A stretch of 64,000 nucleotides of DNA from Pleurocapsa sp. PCC 7319 (GCF_000332195.1 NZ_KB235922.1:2504211-2568210), one strand, 5' to 3'. Counted from the first letter of the stretch, positions 52,512 to 61,573 are shown. Notes: generated by a model not told the origin, from the letters alone. A program made the numbers and translations.

Positions 52512-52790
52512 GAAATTGTGTATCTTTTTAGTATTCTTCAGACTGCAAAACCAGATCCAGAAGTAATAAATACATTGCTAGTCAAGAATCGCTCTCTGTT
52601 CGAGCGAGCCAGAGATCTAGGCGGAAAAAGCTATCCAGTTAACGCCCTGCCTTTTAGTCGAGAAGACTGGATAAGTCACTTTGACGACAGTTGGAAAACA
52701 TTTACAGCTTTAAAAGCCGAACTCGATCCCAAAAGGCTTCTCGTTCCTGGTCAGGGCATTTTTAGGCTCGATCTTCAAACAGAAGGATAA
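52512..52790 (+). pseudogene. C-terminal fragment of a FAD-linked oxidase
   Basis: About 92 residues: VYLFSILQTAKPDPEVINTL, NRSLFERARDLGGKSYPVNA, WISHFDDSWKTFTALKAELD and PKRLLVPGQGIF. This is the typical end of berberine-bridge/cytokinin-dehydrogenase-like FAD-linked oxidases (DPxxxLxPGQGIF). The FAD-binding half is absent; the IS ends immediately before it at 52510. No intact 5' half was found elsewhere in the window. Confidence 0.75.
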
Positions 52791-52868
52791 TTATCCACGA
52801 ACAACTAATTTCTAGTCATCCTTATCTAATCTCCAGTCTCCAACCAAACCCAGGTATATCTTACCAAT

Positions 52869-53966
52869 ATGAGAAAGGCTATATTACTACATAGAATGTT
52901 CAAACCAAAACTAAGATCGGTTTTATTTTTTTTCGCCACAATTTTTATTTTTTGGGGTCTGAATATCTCTTATTCGTCGGCGCAAAAATCAGTTGTCTAT
53001 TCTCCAGGGGAAGGAATAACTGATGTGGCAGGAATCAAGGTGGGGCATCATACCCTAAAACAGCGACCTACAGGCTGTACGGCAATTTTGATCGAAAAAG
53101 GAGCAGTTGCAGGTGTTGATATTCGCGGTTTTGCACCAGGGACGCGAGAAACTGCTTTACTCGATCCAGTTAATGTAGTCCAAGAAGTACACGGCATCTC
53201 TTTGGCTGGTGGCAGTGCTTTTGGATTAGATGCTGCTTCAGGGGTTGTGCGGTACTTGGAAGAAAGAGAAAGCGGATTTCCAGTGGGGGAATTGAGAATA
53301 CCCATAGTTCCTGCTGCTATTTTATTCGATCTTCAAGTTGGCGATCGCCCAGAAATTAGACCCGACAGTAACTGTGGTTATCAGGCAGCACTAGCTGCTA
53401 CATCGGAAAAAGTTTTAGAAGGTAACGTAGGAGCGGGAGCGGGGGCAACCGTGGGAAAATTGCTCGGTAACGAAAGAGCGATGAAGTCAGGAGTCGGTAC
53501 GTATTCTGTAACTTTGACAAACGGCATCACGGTGGGAGCTATTGTTGTGGTTAACGCAGTAGGTAGTGCGATCAATCCTCAAACGGGAAACGTTGTTGCG
53601 GGTATTAGGACTCAGGATGGCAAAGAACTTCTAAATGCAAAAGAGATTTTACAGCAATTGGGGTCGTCTACTGTTGATTTTGGACAAAACACGACTATTG
53701 GTGTGGTTGCCACCAATGCCTCTTTGAATCAAGCTCAAGTTACTCAGATAGCTCGGATGGCTCACAGTGGTTTGGCTCGCTCTATAGTACCCGCCCATAC
53801 ACCTTTTGACGGCGATACTTTGTTCTCTGTAGCTACAGGAGAGTTAGATTCGGATGACGTGACAGAAATTGGCTCTATAGCTGCCGAAGTAACATCCCAG
53901 GCGATCTTTCGTGCTGTGACCGCTGCTAAAGGAATTCCTTCTTATCCAGGAGTTGACGATCTATAG
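52869..53966 (+). CDS. P1-family (S58/DmpA-like) aminopeptidase, membrane-anchored or exported
   Basis: 365 aa. A hydrophobic N-terminal segment (VLFFFATIFIFWGLNISYSS) followed by AQK suggests export. The S58 domain has GEGITDVAGIKVGHHTLKQR, GVDIRGFAPGTRETALLDP, HGISLAGGSAFGLDAASGVV, GNVGAGAGATVGKL and TTIGVVATNASLNQAQVTQI. In this N-terminal nucleophile-like family the chain self-cleaves before a Ser/Thr nucleophile; here the Thr of NTTIGVV is the best candidate. The family cleaves N-terminal residues or amide/ester bonds. Intact, with ATG at 52869. Confidence 0.9.
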   Translation: MRKAILLHRMFKPKLRSVLFFFATIFIFWGLNISYSSAQKSVVYSPGEGITDVAGIKVGHHTLKQRPTGCTAILIEKGAVAGVDIRGFAPGTRETALLDPVNVVQEVHGISLAGGSAFGLDAASGVVRYLEERESGFPVGELRIPIVPAAILFDLQVGDRPEIRPDSNCGYQAALAATSEKVLEGNVGAGAGATVGKLLGNERAMKSGVGTYSVTLTNGITVGAIVVVNAVGSAINPQTGNVVAGIRTQDGKELLNAKEILQQLGSSTVDFGQNTTIGVVATNASLNQAQVTQIARMAHSGLARSIVPAHTPFDGDTLFSVATGELDSDDVTEIGSIAAEVTSQAIFRAVTAAKGIPSYPGVDDL

Positions 53967-54079
53967 TCGTTACAATTCACTAGCAAATATTTAGAGAGCA
54001 TGTTTGAAAATTCAAATTTAAGTGGATACTTGAATCGAAGAACTCGATGTTAGACGTCTTAACATAAGAGAGATCCTCC

Positions 54080-54301
54080 CTAATCCCTAAACCCTACCCC
54101 GACCTTAACCATTCCATGGTTATTGCGATCGCTTTCAGCGGTGGCGCAGCCAATCGCTAAATCCTGTATTGATATATAAATCCTGCGGCAACCAACGTAA
54201 GGCGGGACAAAAAGAAGAAAGAGTTCGCGAATCATTTCTGCGAACAAAATTGCTCGCTGAATAATTAGTTTCTGATGTGGAGTAAATCTGTCACTACTCA
54301 T
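54080..54301 (-). CDS. Small hypothetical protein, 3' part overrun by repeats
   Basis: 73 aa. The start overlaps the stop of the upstream 133-aa gene by 4 nt (ATGA), which supports translation. FTPHQKLIIQRAILFAEMIR is a likely amphipathic helix. From about residue 47 the sequence is encoded by a HIP1-like repeat block (54121-54160), so the native C-terminus may be lost. No family recognised. Confidence 0.5.
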   Translation of the reverse strand: MSSDRFTPHQKLIIQRAILFAEMIRELFLLFVPPYVGCRRIYISIQDLAIGCATAESDRNNHGMVKVGVGFRD

Positions 54302-54699
54302 GTTGGTTTATCAGAAATATCAGAATATAAATCTGACCAACTATCTCGAAGCGCATCAATTGATTTTTGGAGTTCATCAATTTGAACTCTTCTTATTACC
54401 ATCTGAACAGCATCAACATGAGCAGGAGTCCCCGCAGCACCCAAATGTTTGTAACGGGAAGGTTTGCCCGATCCTTGTTTCGAGACAAAGATCGGTTCTA
54501 CTGCTTGTAGTTTGTAATACCAGTAAGCCTTGTACTGACCTCGTGCTTGGTAGCGAGCTAGACAACAGCCTGGGGGCGCGACTTCTCCCGATGCCGAAAT
54601 CTTCTCAATCTGAGCTTCGAGAGTAGCAATCGTAGCTAATAATCTTTCCGCACGATTGAGTTTTTCCTGTTGTCGAGCCGGTGAAGTTTTGTCAGACAT
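54298..54699 (-). CDS. Conserved-type cyanobacterial hypothetical with coiled coil
   Basis: 133 aa. An N-terminal coiled coil (QQEKLNRAERLLATIATLEA) is followed by a CCLARYQARGQYKAYWYYKL segment and HLGAAGTPAHVDAVQMVIRR, and a C-terminal helix. The AYWYYKLxAxEPIF...SRYKHLG pattern recurs in small cyanobacterial proteins near mobile DNA, recalled from memory. No enzymatic motif. First gene of a two-gene unit. Confidence 0.6.
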   Translation of the reverse strand: MSDKTSPARQQEKLNRAERLLATIATLEAQIEKISASGEVAPPGCCLARYQARGQYKAYWYYKLQAVEPIFVSKQGSGKPSRYKHLGAAGTPAHVDAVQMVIRRVQIDELQKSIDALRDSWSDLYSDISDKPT

Positions 54700-54736
54700 G
54701 GTTGAAATGTGGAGGTGCGACTAAATATAATTGTAG

Positions 54737-54767
54737 CTTTGTTCGCGAAACTGTTTCGCGAACAAAG
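54737..54767. repeat. Perfect 14-bp inverted repeat with TTCGCGAA core
   Basis: CTTTGTTCGCGAAA and TTTCGCGAACAAAG separated by CTG. It lies 16 bp before the DUF6399 transposase start. A related degenerate copy (GTTCGCGAATCATTTCTGCGAACAAA) is at 54225-54250 inside the small gene, so the pair flanks the 133-aa gene. Confidence 0.8.
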
Positions 54768-54783
54768 TCAATTCTGACTCATC

Positions 54784-56328
54784 ATGAATTTACGACAACG
54801 TTGTCAAGCTGTATTTCAAGCCGGATATGAATGGGGTAAAACATCGTTTCGCCGTTTGGCCAAGAAAACGAAGCTCTCCAAAAGTAGTGCACATCGACTA
54901 TACCATCGAATAGCACGGCGAAATCAACATCCAGAATCTTCTTTATGGGAAACGGAAGCGGGACAGGACTGGCTTCGCTTATTGGTTTTAGCAACCATTT
55001 TTGTCTTTGCTCTTCAGGGGGGAATTGGTTGTGAGAGACTCTCTCAATTTTTCCATTTACTGCGCTTACAGCGACACATAGGAGTTTCACCCACGGCATT
55101 ACGCAGTTTAAGGTCTCAAATAGAGTTGAAAATCATTGACTATCAACGACAACAAGAACAACAATTAAGAACCAGCTCATCTCAGGTCGAAGTTTGTGCG
55201 GCGGCAGATGAAACCTTTTTTGACCAAGTTATTTTGGTGATGCTCGATTTACCTTCGGGTTATATTTTTGTCGAAGAGATCACGGAAGATTGTCAGTTTG
55301 AGACTTGGCAAGAAAAAGTCACTCAAGTATTTAAACCATTGGGATTGACAGTTAAATATTTAGTGAGTGACCGAGCGAAGGCCATAGTCAAACTAGCTCT
55401 TAAAGATTTAGGCACAACTTCGATTGCGGACTTATTTCATGTTCTTTATAACTTAAACCGCAGTCTGGCTCTAGAACTTAACTGTTTAGGAGCTAAGCTC
55501 CAAAAACAACTAAAAATGCAAACAGAGAAGAGAGCCGAACCAGAATTAATCGCACAAATAGAAACCAATCAAAGACTATTACAACAATCAAGGCTCACCT
55601 ATGACAATTGCTGTCATCGCCTCAGCACCTGTTTACATCCTTTTGCCCTTAATGAGAATCGACCTCAAACTACGGAAACTGTTGCAATGGAGCTTCAATC
55701 GATCCTTCATACGCTTCAAACTCTCAGACAAACTCATCAGCTTAAAGATTCTCGCAATAGTCTCAGGGCGATGAAAAATCAAATTGAATCATTATCTGCC
55801 ATAGTTGATCTTTGGTGGTCTTGGGTTGACCAATGTTTAGCTGCTTGTGGATGTGAGATCAATCTTGTTCACTGGGTCAAGGACTATTTACTGCCCGCAG
55901 CTTATTGGCAACAACAGGTTCAGCGCACCAAAAATCCTGATTTGAGAGGGGATTATCAAGCAGCTTCCTGGAAAACACAAGAGTTTCTCCGGATTCATCC
56001 GATGACAATGAGTTTGAGTTCCTTGGAGCGAGAGCAATGGCAGCATTGGGCGATTTGGATGGTCAGTAAGTTTCAACGTTGTTCTTCTGCTGTGGAGGGG
56101 CGTAATGGATATCTTTCTCAAGTTCATCATAATCGACGAGGACTATCCAGCAACCGTTTAAAAGTCTCTACTGTGATTCATAATTTCGCTCTTAAACGAA
56201 CCGATGGCACTACTGCGGCTGAGAGATTATTTGGGCGCAAATTTCCCGACTTGTTTGAGTATCTTGAGAACAATAGAACTCTTGCAAAAGTTTTTTATGG
56301 TATATTGAAAGATTTACTTGTTTACTAA
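54784..56328 (+). CDS. DUF6399-type DDE transposase, 3' end replaced by IS sequence
   Basis: 514 aa. A helix-turn-helix start (RRLAKKTKLSKSSAHRLYHR), first catalytic Asp in VCAAADETFFDQVILVMLDL, second Asp in VKYLVSDRAKAIVKLALKDL, a helical middle, and Glu in CSSAVEGRNGYLSQVHHNRR, the DUF6399 signature. HNF...RTDGTTAAERLFGRKFPDLF is the usual end. The last 16 or so residues (from RTLAKVFYG) are read from the inverted repeat of the neighbouring IS, so the native C-terminus is cut. Possibly still functional. Confidence 0.8.
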   Translation: MNLRQRCQAVFQAGYEWGKTSFRRLAKKTKLSKSSAHRLYHRIARRNQHPESSLWETEAGQDWLRLLVLATIFVFALQGGIGCERLSQFFHLLRLQRHIGVSPTALRSLRSQIELKIIDYQRQQEQQLRTSSSQVEVCAAADETFFDQVILVMLDLPSGYIFVEEITEDCQFETWQEKVTQVFKPLGLTVKYLVSDRAKAIVKLALKDLGTTSIADLFHVLYNLNRSLALELNCLGAKLQKQLKMQTEKRAEPELIAQIETNQRLLQQSRLTYDNCCHRLSTCLHPFALNENRPQTTETVAMELQSILHTLQTLRQTHQLKDSRNSLRAMKNQIESLSAIVDLWWSWVDQCLAACGCEINLVHWVKDYLLPAAYWQQQVQRTKNPDLRGDYQAASWKTQEFLRIHPMTMSLSSLEREQWQHWAIWMVSKFQRCSSAVEGRNGYLSQVHHNRRGLSSNRLKVSTVIHNFALKRTDGTTAAERLFGRKFPDLFEYLENNRTLAKVFYGILKDLLVY

Positions 56329-57360
56329 ATTAAGCAGGAAATATTGGCGAGTTCGTAAACTTTCTTCAAGAGAATTTAAGCGATTTACTGGAGTAAAACG
56401 TCAAACTTTTCGACTGATGATACGGTTGGTCAAGGCAGAACAAAAGCAAAAGAAAAAACCTGGTCGTCCAAGCAAACTAATTATTGAAGATCAAATATTA
56501 GTAACTCTACAGTATTGGAGAGAATATCGAACATATTTTCATATATCAAAAGATTGGAAAATAGCTGAATCTACGGTATATCGTTTAGTTAGAAAAATCG
56601 AAAACATCTTAATTAAATCTCGAAAATTTAGTTTGCCAGGAAAGAAGAAATTATTAGATTCGTCTCTTGATGAAGACTTGATTTTAATGGATGTTATGGA
56701 GAGTCCAATTGAAAGACCTACCAAACATCAAAAAAGATTTTATAGTGGCAAACAAAGAGAGCATACTTTAAAAACTCAAGTAGTTTTTGGACAAAAAAGT
56801 AATCAAATTATATGTTTGGCCCACTCAAAAGGCAAAATGCATGATTTTAAACTGTTTAAAAATAGTCAGACGAAATTTCATCAATTCCTTAAGGTAATAG
56901 CTGATAAAGGATATCAAGGAATTGCTAAACTTCATAATTTGAGTGAAACCCCAATTAAGAAATCTAAAAAGAAAAAGTTAACCAAAGACCAGAAGAAATA
57001 TAATCGTGAATTAAATCGGTTAAGAATTGCCGTGGAACACGTTAACCGTCGGCTAAAAATCTTTAAAATATTATCTTTTCCCTATCGAAATCGTCACCGA
57101 AGATTTGGTTTAAGAAGTAATTTAATAGCAGGTATTTATAATTACGAATTAGCTTAAGTAATTTGATGAAAAACTAGATTAATTTTCCTGATTTCAGTCA
57201 TTATTAAATTTCCTGAAATAATTTATGCTGCCATTTTTTTTTATTTAGCGATCGCTCTATTTTTACTTACTCAAAGAATCCTCAACTTCCATTATTTTAA
57301 CCCACAGAAATTTTTAAAAATAAACGATTATCATACCATAAAAAACTTTTGCAAGAGTTC
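56276..57360 (+). mobile_element. Small IS with perfect long inverted repeats
   Basis: The left end (56276 on, GAACTCTTGCAAAAGTTTTT) and right end (57360 backwards) are perfect inverted repeats over at least 28 bp. The identity continues outward through TA to CAATA/TATTG, giving 33 bp in all. The TA on each side (56274-56275, 57361-57362) is the likely target duplication. The element is 1085 bp with one transposase gene. It cuts both the DUF6399 transposase and the WD40 gene. Confidence 0.9.
56318..57157 (+). CDS. IS5-family transposase (DDE_Tnp_4-like)
   Basis: 279 aa. N-terminal helix-turn-helix of the family (RKLSSREFKRFTGVKRQTFR; DWKIAESTVYRLVRKIENIL), then catalytic Asp in LILMDVMESPIERP, second Asp in KVIADKGYQGIAKLHNL and Glu in RLRIAVEHVNRRLKIFKIL. 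GMHDFK-like LAHSKGKMHDFKLFKNS is typical. The start is a TTG at 56318; an in-frame ATG appears only after the first helix. The 3' region to 57360 is non-coding IS sequence. Confidence 0.88.
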   Translation: MFTKLSRKYWRVRKLSSREFKRFTGVKRQTFRLMIRLVKAEQKQKKKPGRPSKLIIEDQILVTLQYWREYRTYFHISKDWKIAESTVYRLVRKIENILIKSRKFSLPGKKKLLDSSLDEDLILMDVMESPIERPTKHQKRFYSGKQREHTLKTQVVFGQKSNQIICLAHSKGKMHDFKLFKNSQTKFHQFLKVIADKGYQGIAKLHNLSETPIKKSKKKKLTKDQKKYNRELNRLRIAVEHVNRRLKIFKILSFPYRNRHRRFGLRSNLIAGIYNYELA

Positions 57361-58116
57361 TATTGATTGATATTGCCAAAGTTTAAGAGTGCTGTCTTTG
57401 CCACTACTAACTAACAAATTTTTTTGCTGACTAGTAGCTAATGCCAAAACCCAATCATCATGCTGCGAGAGGGTAGTGATTAATTGAGCCTCTTTGATGC
57501 TCCATACTTTAATCGTATTATCAATCGAGCCACTAAATACAACTTGAGAATCGTTACTGATGGCTACGGTGACAACACGATCTTGATGACCTTCAAAAGT
57601 CGTAATTAACTCACCGCTTTCTAGTTGCCAAACTTTAACGGTTTTATCCCAACTACCACTAACTAAATATTGACCATCAGGACTAATGGCGATCGCTCTG
57701 ACTGCATCTTGATGTCCTTGAAGCAATCCTAACTGGCTTCTATCTTGAGCATTCCAGATTTTTATCCTTTTATCTTTACCCGCACTGGCAAAGACTTGAC
57801 CATCAGGACTAAATGCTAGAGCATACACTATCTCATTATGAGCAAAGATTATCCCCTTGGTTTCGCCAGTTGTCAAATTCCAACTTCTAATATTTTCATC
57901 TTCGCTACTACTAACTAAAGTTTGACCATTGGGCGAAATAGCTAAAGACCAGATTTCTTCTGATGGGGTAATCTGAATATTGTCAATTAGCTCGATTGCA
58001 AATTGAGATTCGTCTGAGGATGGTTTTAATATTTTTGTAAGCAGGGCGACTAAAGTCATTCCTGCCAACGTCAAAACTCCATATTTTAAAACCTTTCTTC
58101 TCGTTGTGGTTCGCAT
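57331..58116 (-). pseudogene. WD40-repeat protein, C-terminus truncated by an IS
   Basis: 261 aa. An N-terminal hydrophobic helix after RR (MRTTTRRKVLKYGVLTLAGM) suggests a membrane anchor or Tat-like leader. Five WD40 repeats follow, e.g. AIAISPDGQYLVSGSWDKTVKVW and VYALAFSPDGQVFASAGKDK. A seven-bladed propeller would need at least two more. The final residues (LLQKFFMV) are read from the IS inverted repeat that ends at 57360. So the 3' part of the gene is lost. Confidence 0.8.
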
Positions 58117-58190
58117 AAAAAAGTCAACTCGACATTAGTAGTTGATGTTGTAGAAGTTAAAAGTTTACACCTTGATTTGAGTTCATTACT

Positions 58191-58451
58191 ATGCAAATTC
58201 GAGAAATTCCAGTCAATCAAATTCATCGACCTCTACCCAGACAGACAGACCGAGCAAAAGTAATCAGCTTAGCTAATTCAATTGCTGAAGACGGATTACT
58301 TGAACCGATTGATGTCTTGGAAGTTGAAGGACAATATTACGGTTTTTCTGGTTGTCATCGCTATGAAGCTCATCAACTTTTAGGGAAAGAAACAATCAAA
58401 TGTCGGGTGCGAAGGGCTCCCCGTTCTGTATTAAGAGCGCATATGGCATAG
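58191..58451 (+). CDS. srx: Sulfiredoxin
   Basis: Reduces over-oxidised (sulfinic) 2-Cys peroxiredoxin with ATP and a thiol donor. 86 aa, ParB/Srx fold: MQIREIPVNQIHRPLPRQTD, ANSIAEDGLLEPIDVLEVEG and the catalytic FSGCHRYEAHQLLG (Cys of SGCHR, with its ATP-phosphate loop). Length matches the family. Solo gene divergent from the WD40 remnant. Confidence 0.94.
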   Translation: MQIREIPVNQIHRPLPRQTDRAKVISLANSIAEDGLLEPIDVLEVEGQYYGFSGCHRYEAHQLLGKETIKCRVRRAPRSVLRAHMA

Positions 58452-58540
58452 TTTATAGCCGTACAAAGTTGTATTAGGACAAGTTCATTTGATTACTCGT
58501 AAGTAATCAGTAATCAGTGTCCTAATGTAAGTCGGTATTG

Positions 58541-59479
58541 CTATAATTTTGAAGCGGAGTCATTTAGCAGATGGTTGACACCAAAACCTACAGCACGAGG
58601 ATGATACAGTTTTTGCGCTAATTTTAATATTGCACAGCGACCAATTTTGGTTTCAAAAACGGATGAGAAAACAATATCCAGAGAATTATCTTGACAAAAT
58701 TTATTAAGTTTACTAGGAAAGCCCATAATCGCCGCCTTGATCACAAATACTCCGCGCCAACCTCGTTGATAGACATATTTTAGCTGTTCGTAACTAGCTA
58801 CCGATTCATCTAATGCTAAAGATGTTGAGTATTCTTGGCTTAATTGCAGAATTTCAGCAAAATTATTAGGGGGTAATGGCTGTTCCACAAATTCGATCGC
58901 CTTAAGAGTATCCGTCACTTCTAACAACTTTCGCGCCTGTTGAAGATTTAAGCCTCCATTGGCATCCAATCTTAATTTAGTCTGTGGCGGAAGAATACTA
59001 ACTAATTGCTGTAAAATTTCAATTTCTGTTGCTAAAGGATAAACCCCAATCTTCCACTTAAAAGTAGTTGCTGATTGAGTTTGATATATTTCTTGCCAAG
59101 TAGTTAGAGCTTGCTCTCCAGCAGGCAATAAATAACAATAGTCTAAATCATCAGGCTGTCTATTATCTTGAGCTTGTATTAGATCCAACCAAGCAGATTC
59201 AAAAGCAAATTGACAAGCAGGAAGGCGATCGGGAATAGCAGCAATATCCGCAACAGTAATTATTTTCCCTAAATGCTGACAAAACTCTAATGCTTGAGTC
59301 ATGGTTTCTGAGCCAAACCAAGATAGAGGAGCGATTTCTCCTTGAGCAACTTTACCTGCTCGATCTTCAAGACTAATAATAATCCCCTCACGTACTTTCC
59401 AGACACCATAACTAGTACGTAAGGGGTATTTAAAGCGACGTTGATAAATATCAAATTTGAATTTAAATCTCTCGTCCAT
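58541..59479 (-). CDS. menC: o-Succinylbenzoate synthase MenC
   Basis: Dehydrates SHCHC to o-succinylbenzoate in phylloquinone/menaquinone synthesis, cytosolic. 312 aa, enolase superfamily: RRFKYPLRTSYGVWKVREG capping domain, the lysine motif FKWKIGVYP, metal ligand LRLDANGGLN, IEFVEQPLPP and ALDESVASYEQLKYVYQRG, then VIKAAIMG with the second catalytic Lys. Phylloquinone is the photosystem I cofactor, so the gene is expected in a cyanobacterium. 68 bp downstream of crtR. Confidence 0.95.
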   Translation of the reverse strand: MDERFKFKFDIYQRRFKYPLRTSYGVWKVREGIIISLEDRAGKVAQGEIAPLSWFGSETMTQALEFCQHLGKIITVADIAAIPDRLPACQFAFESAWLDLIQAQDNRQPDDLDYCYLLPAGEQALTTWQEIYQTQSATTFKWKIGVYPLATEIEILQQLVSILPPQTKLRLDANGGLNLQQARKLLEVTDTLKAIEFVEQPLPPNNFAEILQLSQEYSTSLALDESVASYEQLKYVYQRGWRGVFVIKAAIMGFPSKLNKFCQDNSLDIVFSSVFETKIGRCAILKLAQKLYHPRAVGFGVNHLLNDSASKL

Positions 59480-59518
59480 TATTTAATTTTAAAAGAGTAC
59501 CTAAACTCTAAAATTAAT

Positions 59519-59544
59519 AACTCCGAACTCCGAACTCCGAACTC
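59519..59544. repeat. Heptamer tandem repeat (AACTCCG)3
   Basis: Three perfect AACTCCG units plus AACTC in the crtR-menC spacer, ending four bases before the crtR stop codon at 59548. Confidence 0.85.
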
Positions 59545-59547
59545 ATA

Positions 59548-60423
59548 TCAATGTTTATGGAAACGAATGCCTAAAAATATATCGTATAAAAAGCTGAGAA
59601 AGTTTTTACCATCCCAAAGACCTAATGATTGTTCACAACCTTTAGCATCTAACAAAGGCTTGGTATCATAGTAAGCTGCTTGATATTTATACCAGGGAAT
59701 AGAGGGCCAAAGATGGTGTACTAAGTGATAATTCTGCCCTAAAATTAGCAAGTTCAAAATTGGGCTAGGATACACCCGAGAATTTTTCCAGCGATCGCGT
59801 TCTTTAAAAGGACGATGAGGTAAATAATCAAAAAATAATCCCAGTGCTATTCCCACAACCAAAGCAGGAACAAACCAAAAGTTCATGACATAACCAATAA
59901 AGTCATAATGGATACCCAAACCAACTATAGTAACTAAGACTAATCGGCTGAGAAACCATTCCAGTAACTCATACTTACGCCACAAACGTCTTTGAAAGAA
60001 AAAGAATTCATGGTAAAAAAAACGGGCGGCAATTAGCCACAAAGGACCACCAGTAGAGACAAAATGATCGGGATCATTTTCGGGATCGTTAACATGAGCA
60101 TGATGTTGCAGATGCACCCTAGTAAAAACAGGAAAGGCAAATCCCAGCATCAAGGCACTACAATGCCCTAATATCGAATTTACTACACGATTGCTGTGGG
60201 CGCTATTATGAGAAGCATCGTGAATCACTGTTCCTGACAAATGTAATGCCAAAACATTGGCCATAAAACAACACCAACCAGGAATCTTCCCTGTAAAATA
60301 ACCAGCGGTCGATATAGTCAGCAACACGATCGCTGCAATCACCATCAACACATTGGGGTTCAATCCACCAGGAGCTTTTAAATACTCTCTTGATACTGTT
60401 CGCAGTGTCTGGGCCGACTGCAT
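59548..60423 (-). CDS. crtR: Beta-carotene hydroxylase CrtR
   Basis: Membrane di-iron enzyme adding 3-hydroxyl groups to beta-carotene or deoxymyxol. 291 aa, fatty-acid-desaturase fold with several helices and the three histidine boxes: HDASHN, HLQHHAHVNDPENDPDHF and YHLVHHLWPSIPWYKYQAAY. The C-terminus (CEQSLGLWDGKNFLSFLYDI) matches the CrtR group rather than CrtW ketolase. Likely single gene upstream of menC. Confidence 0.9.
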   Translation of the reverse strand: MQSAQTLRTVSREYLKAPGGLNPNVLMVIAAIVLLTISTAGYFTGKIPGWCCFMANVLALHLSGTVIHDASHNSAHSNRVVNSILGHCSALMLGFAFPVFTRVHLQHHAHVNDPENDPDHFVSTGGPLWLIAARFFYHEFFFFQRRLWRKYELLEWFLSRLVLVTIVGLGIHYDFIGYVMNFWFVPALVVGIALGLFFDYLPHRPFKERDRWKNSRVYPSPILNLLILGQNYHLVHHLWPSIPWYKYQAAYYDTKPLLDAKGCEQSLGLWDGKNFLSFLYDIFLGIRFHKH

Positions 60424-60607
60424 CTTTTCCTTCGCTCCTCTTACTTTTGATATATAACTTTCCTCAGGTAGTTTACACTAATTTCTAGTGCGGGTAAAGA
60501 ATTGTAAAGAATACTCTAATGTTTTCTCATTTAAAAATTAATCAGTTTAACTATTAATTATTAAGAGAAGTTATACCTCGATCGAAATGATCCACCAGGA
60601 AAAATTA

Positions 60608-61138
60608 TTAATTTTTCATCCCTGCCAGGTAGGCTTGATAACCCAATTTATCAAGTTGCTCTTGTTTGTCAAGTACCATTTGTGATAAGTTCTGCCGATA
60701 TAGTTCTACTTTGTTTTGTAATTGTGGATCGCTAGTAGCCAAAATTTGTACCGCCAGCAAACCAGCATTTTGAGCATTGCCAATAGCAACTGTAGCCACC
60801 GGAATTCCTCTAGGCATCTGCACAATCGAATATAATGAGTCCACTCCATTTAATTGGCGAGTAGTAATCGGTACGCCGATGACTGGCAAAGGAGTTAAAG
60901 AAGCTACCATTCCTGGTAAATGAGCCGCCCCTCCTGCACCGGCAATAATTACTCTGATCCCTTTTTTGTGGGCATTGCGGGCATAATTAACCATCCTTTC
61001 AGGAGTACGGTGAGCTGAAATAATAGCTACTTCATGGTTAATATTAAAGAATTCACATACGGCGATCGCTTTTTCCATAGTAGGCAGATCGGTATCACTG
61101 CCCATAATAATTCCTACTAATGATGTATTTTCACTCAA
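60608..61138 (-). CDS. purE: N5-carboxyaminoimidazole ribonucleotide mutase PurE
   Basis: Purine synthesis step converting N5-CAIR to CAIR. 176 aa: VGIIMGSDTDLPTMEKAIAV, ISAHRTPERMVNYAR and IIAGAGGAAHLPGMVASLTP, VIGVPITTRQLNGVDSLYSI. The SAHRTPER and GAGGAAHLPG motifs form the CO2-transfer active site. Class I PurE. Solo gene. Confidence 0.97.
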   Translation of the reverse strand: MSENTSLVGIIMGSDTDLPTMEKAIAVCEFFNINHEVAIISAHRTPERMVNYARNAHKKGIRVIIAGAGGAAHLPGMVASLTPLPVIGVPITTRQLNGVDSLYSIVQMPRGIPVATVAIGNAQNAGLLAVQILATSDPQLQNKVELYRQNLSQMVLDKQEQLDKLGYQAYLAGMKN

Positions 61139-61573
61139 GATTCTTTGCTCAATTCTAAACTCCGTATCTTATCTTGTTTGGGAAAAGGAAAGCAATAAAG
61201 AGGAAATCAAAAGCAAGAATTTAGAAGAAACGGTTAAATTAATTCATCTTAGACTACTTAAATTGAATTTTTGTGTTTGTTCTTTAAGAAGTGCATTACA
61301 AATTTTAATCCCAATAATTAACTAGTTTTAGTTGATTATTCTAGTAAGAGTACCTATTTAAAATCGAAAAAAATTAATTAGTTCAATCATTAACTCAATC
61401 TTAATTTCATTTTCTCGTATCAAATCAGAAAAATTGGGGATTTGGTAAAACTCGCCAAAACTTAACTGAGGAAAAATCTAAGCAACTTTAAGTTCAATCA
61501 ATGTCTCCCAAATACCAATAAAGCTCTACCGATTACTGTTCATCACCACAACCTAAAATATAGGAGCAAAATA
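61139..61573. other. Intergenic region, divergent promoters of purE and phytochrome
   Basis: AT-rich spacer with no ORF or hairpin that stands out. A ribosome site (ATAGGAGCAAAATA) precedes the GTG start of the phytochrome gene. Confidence 0.5.
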
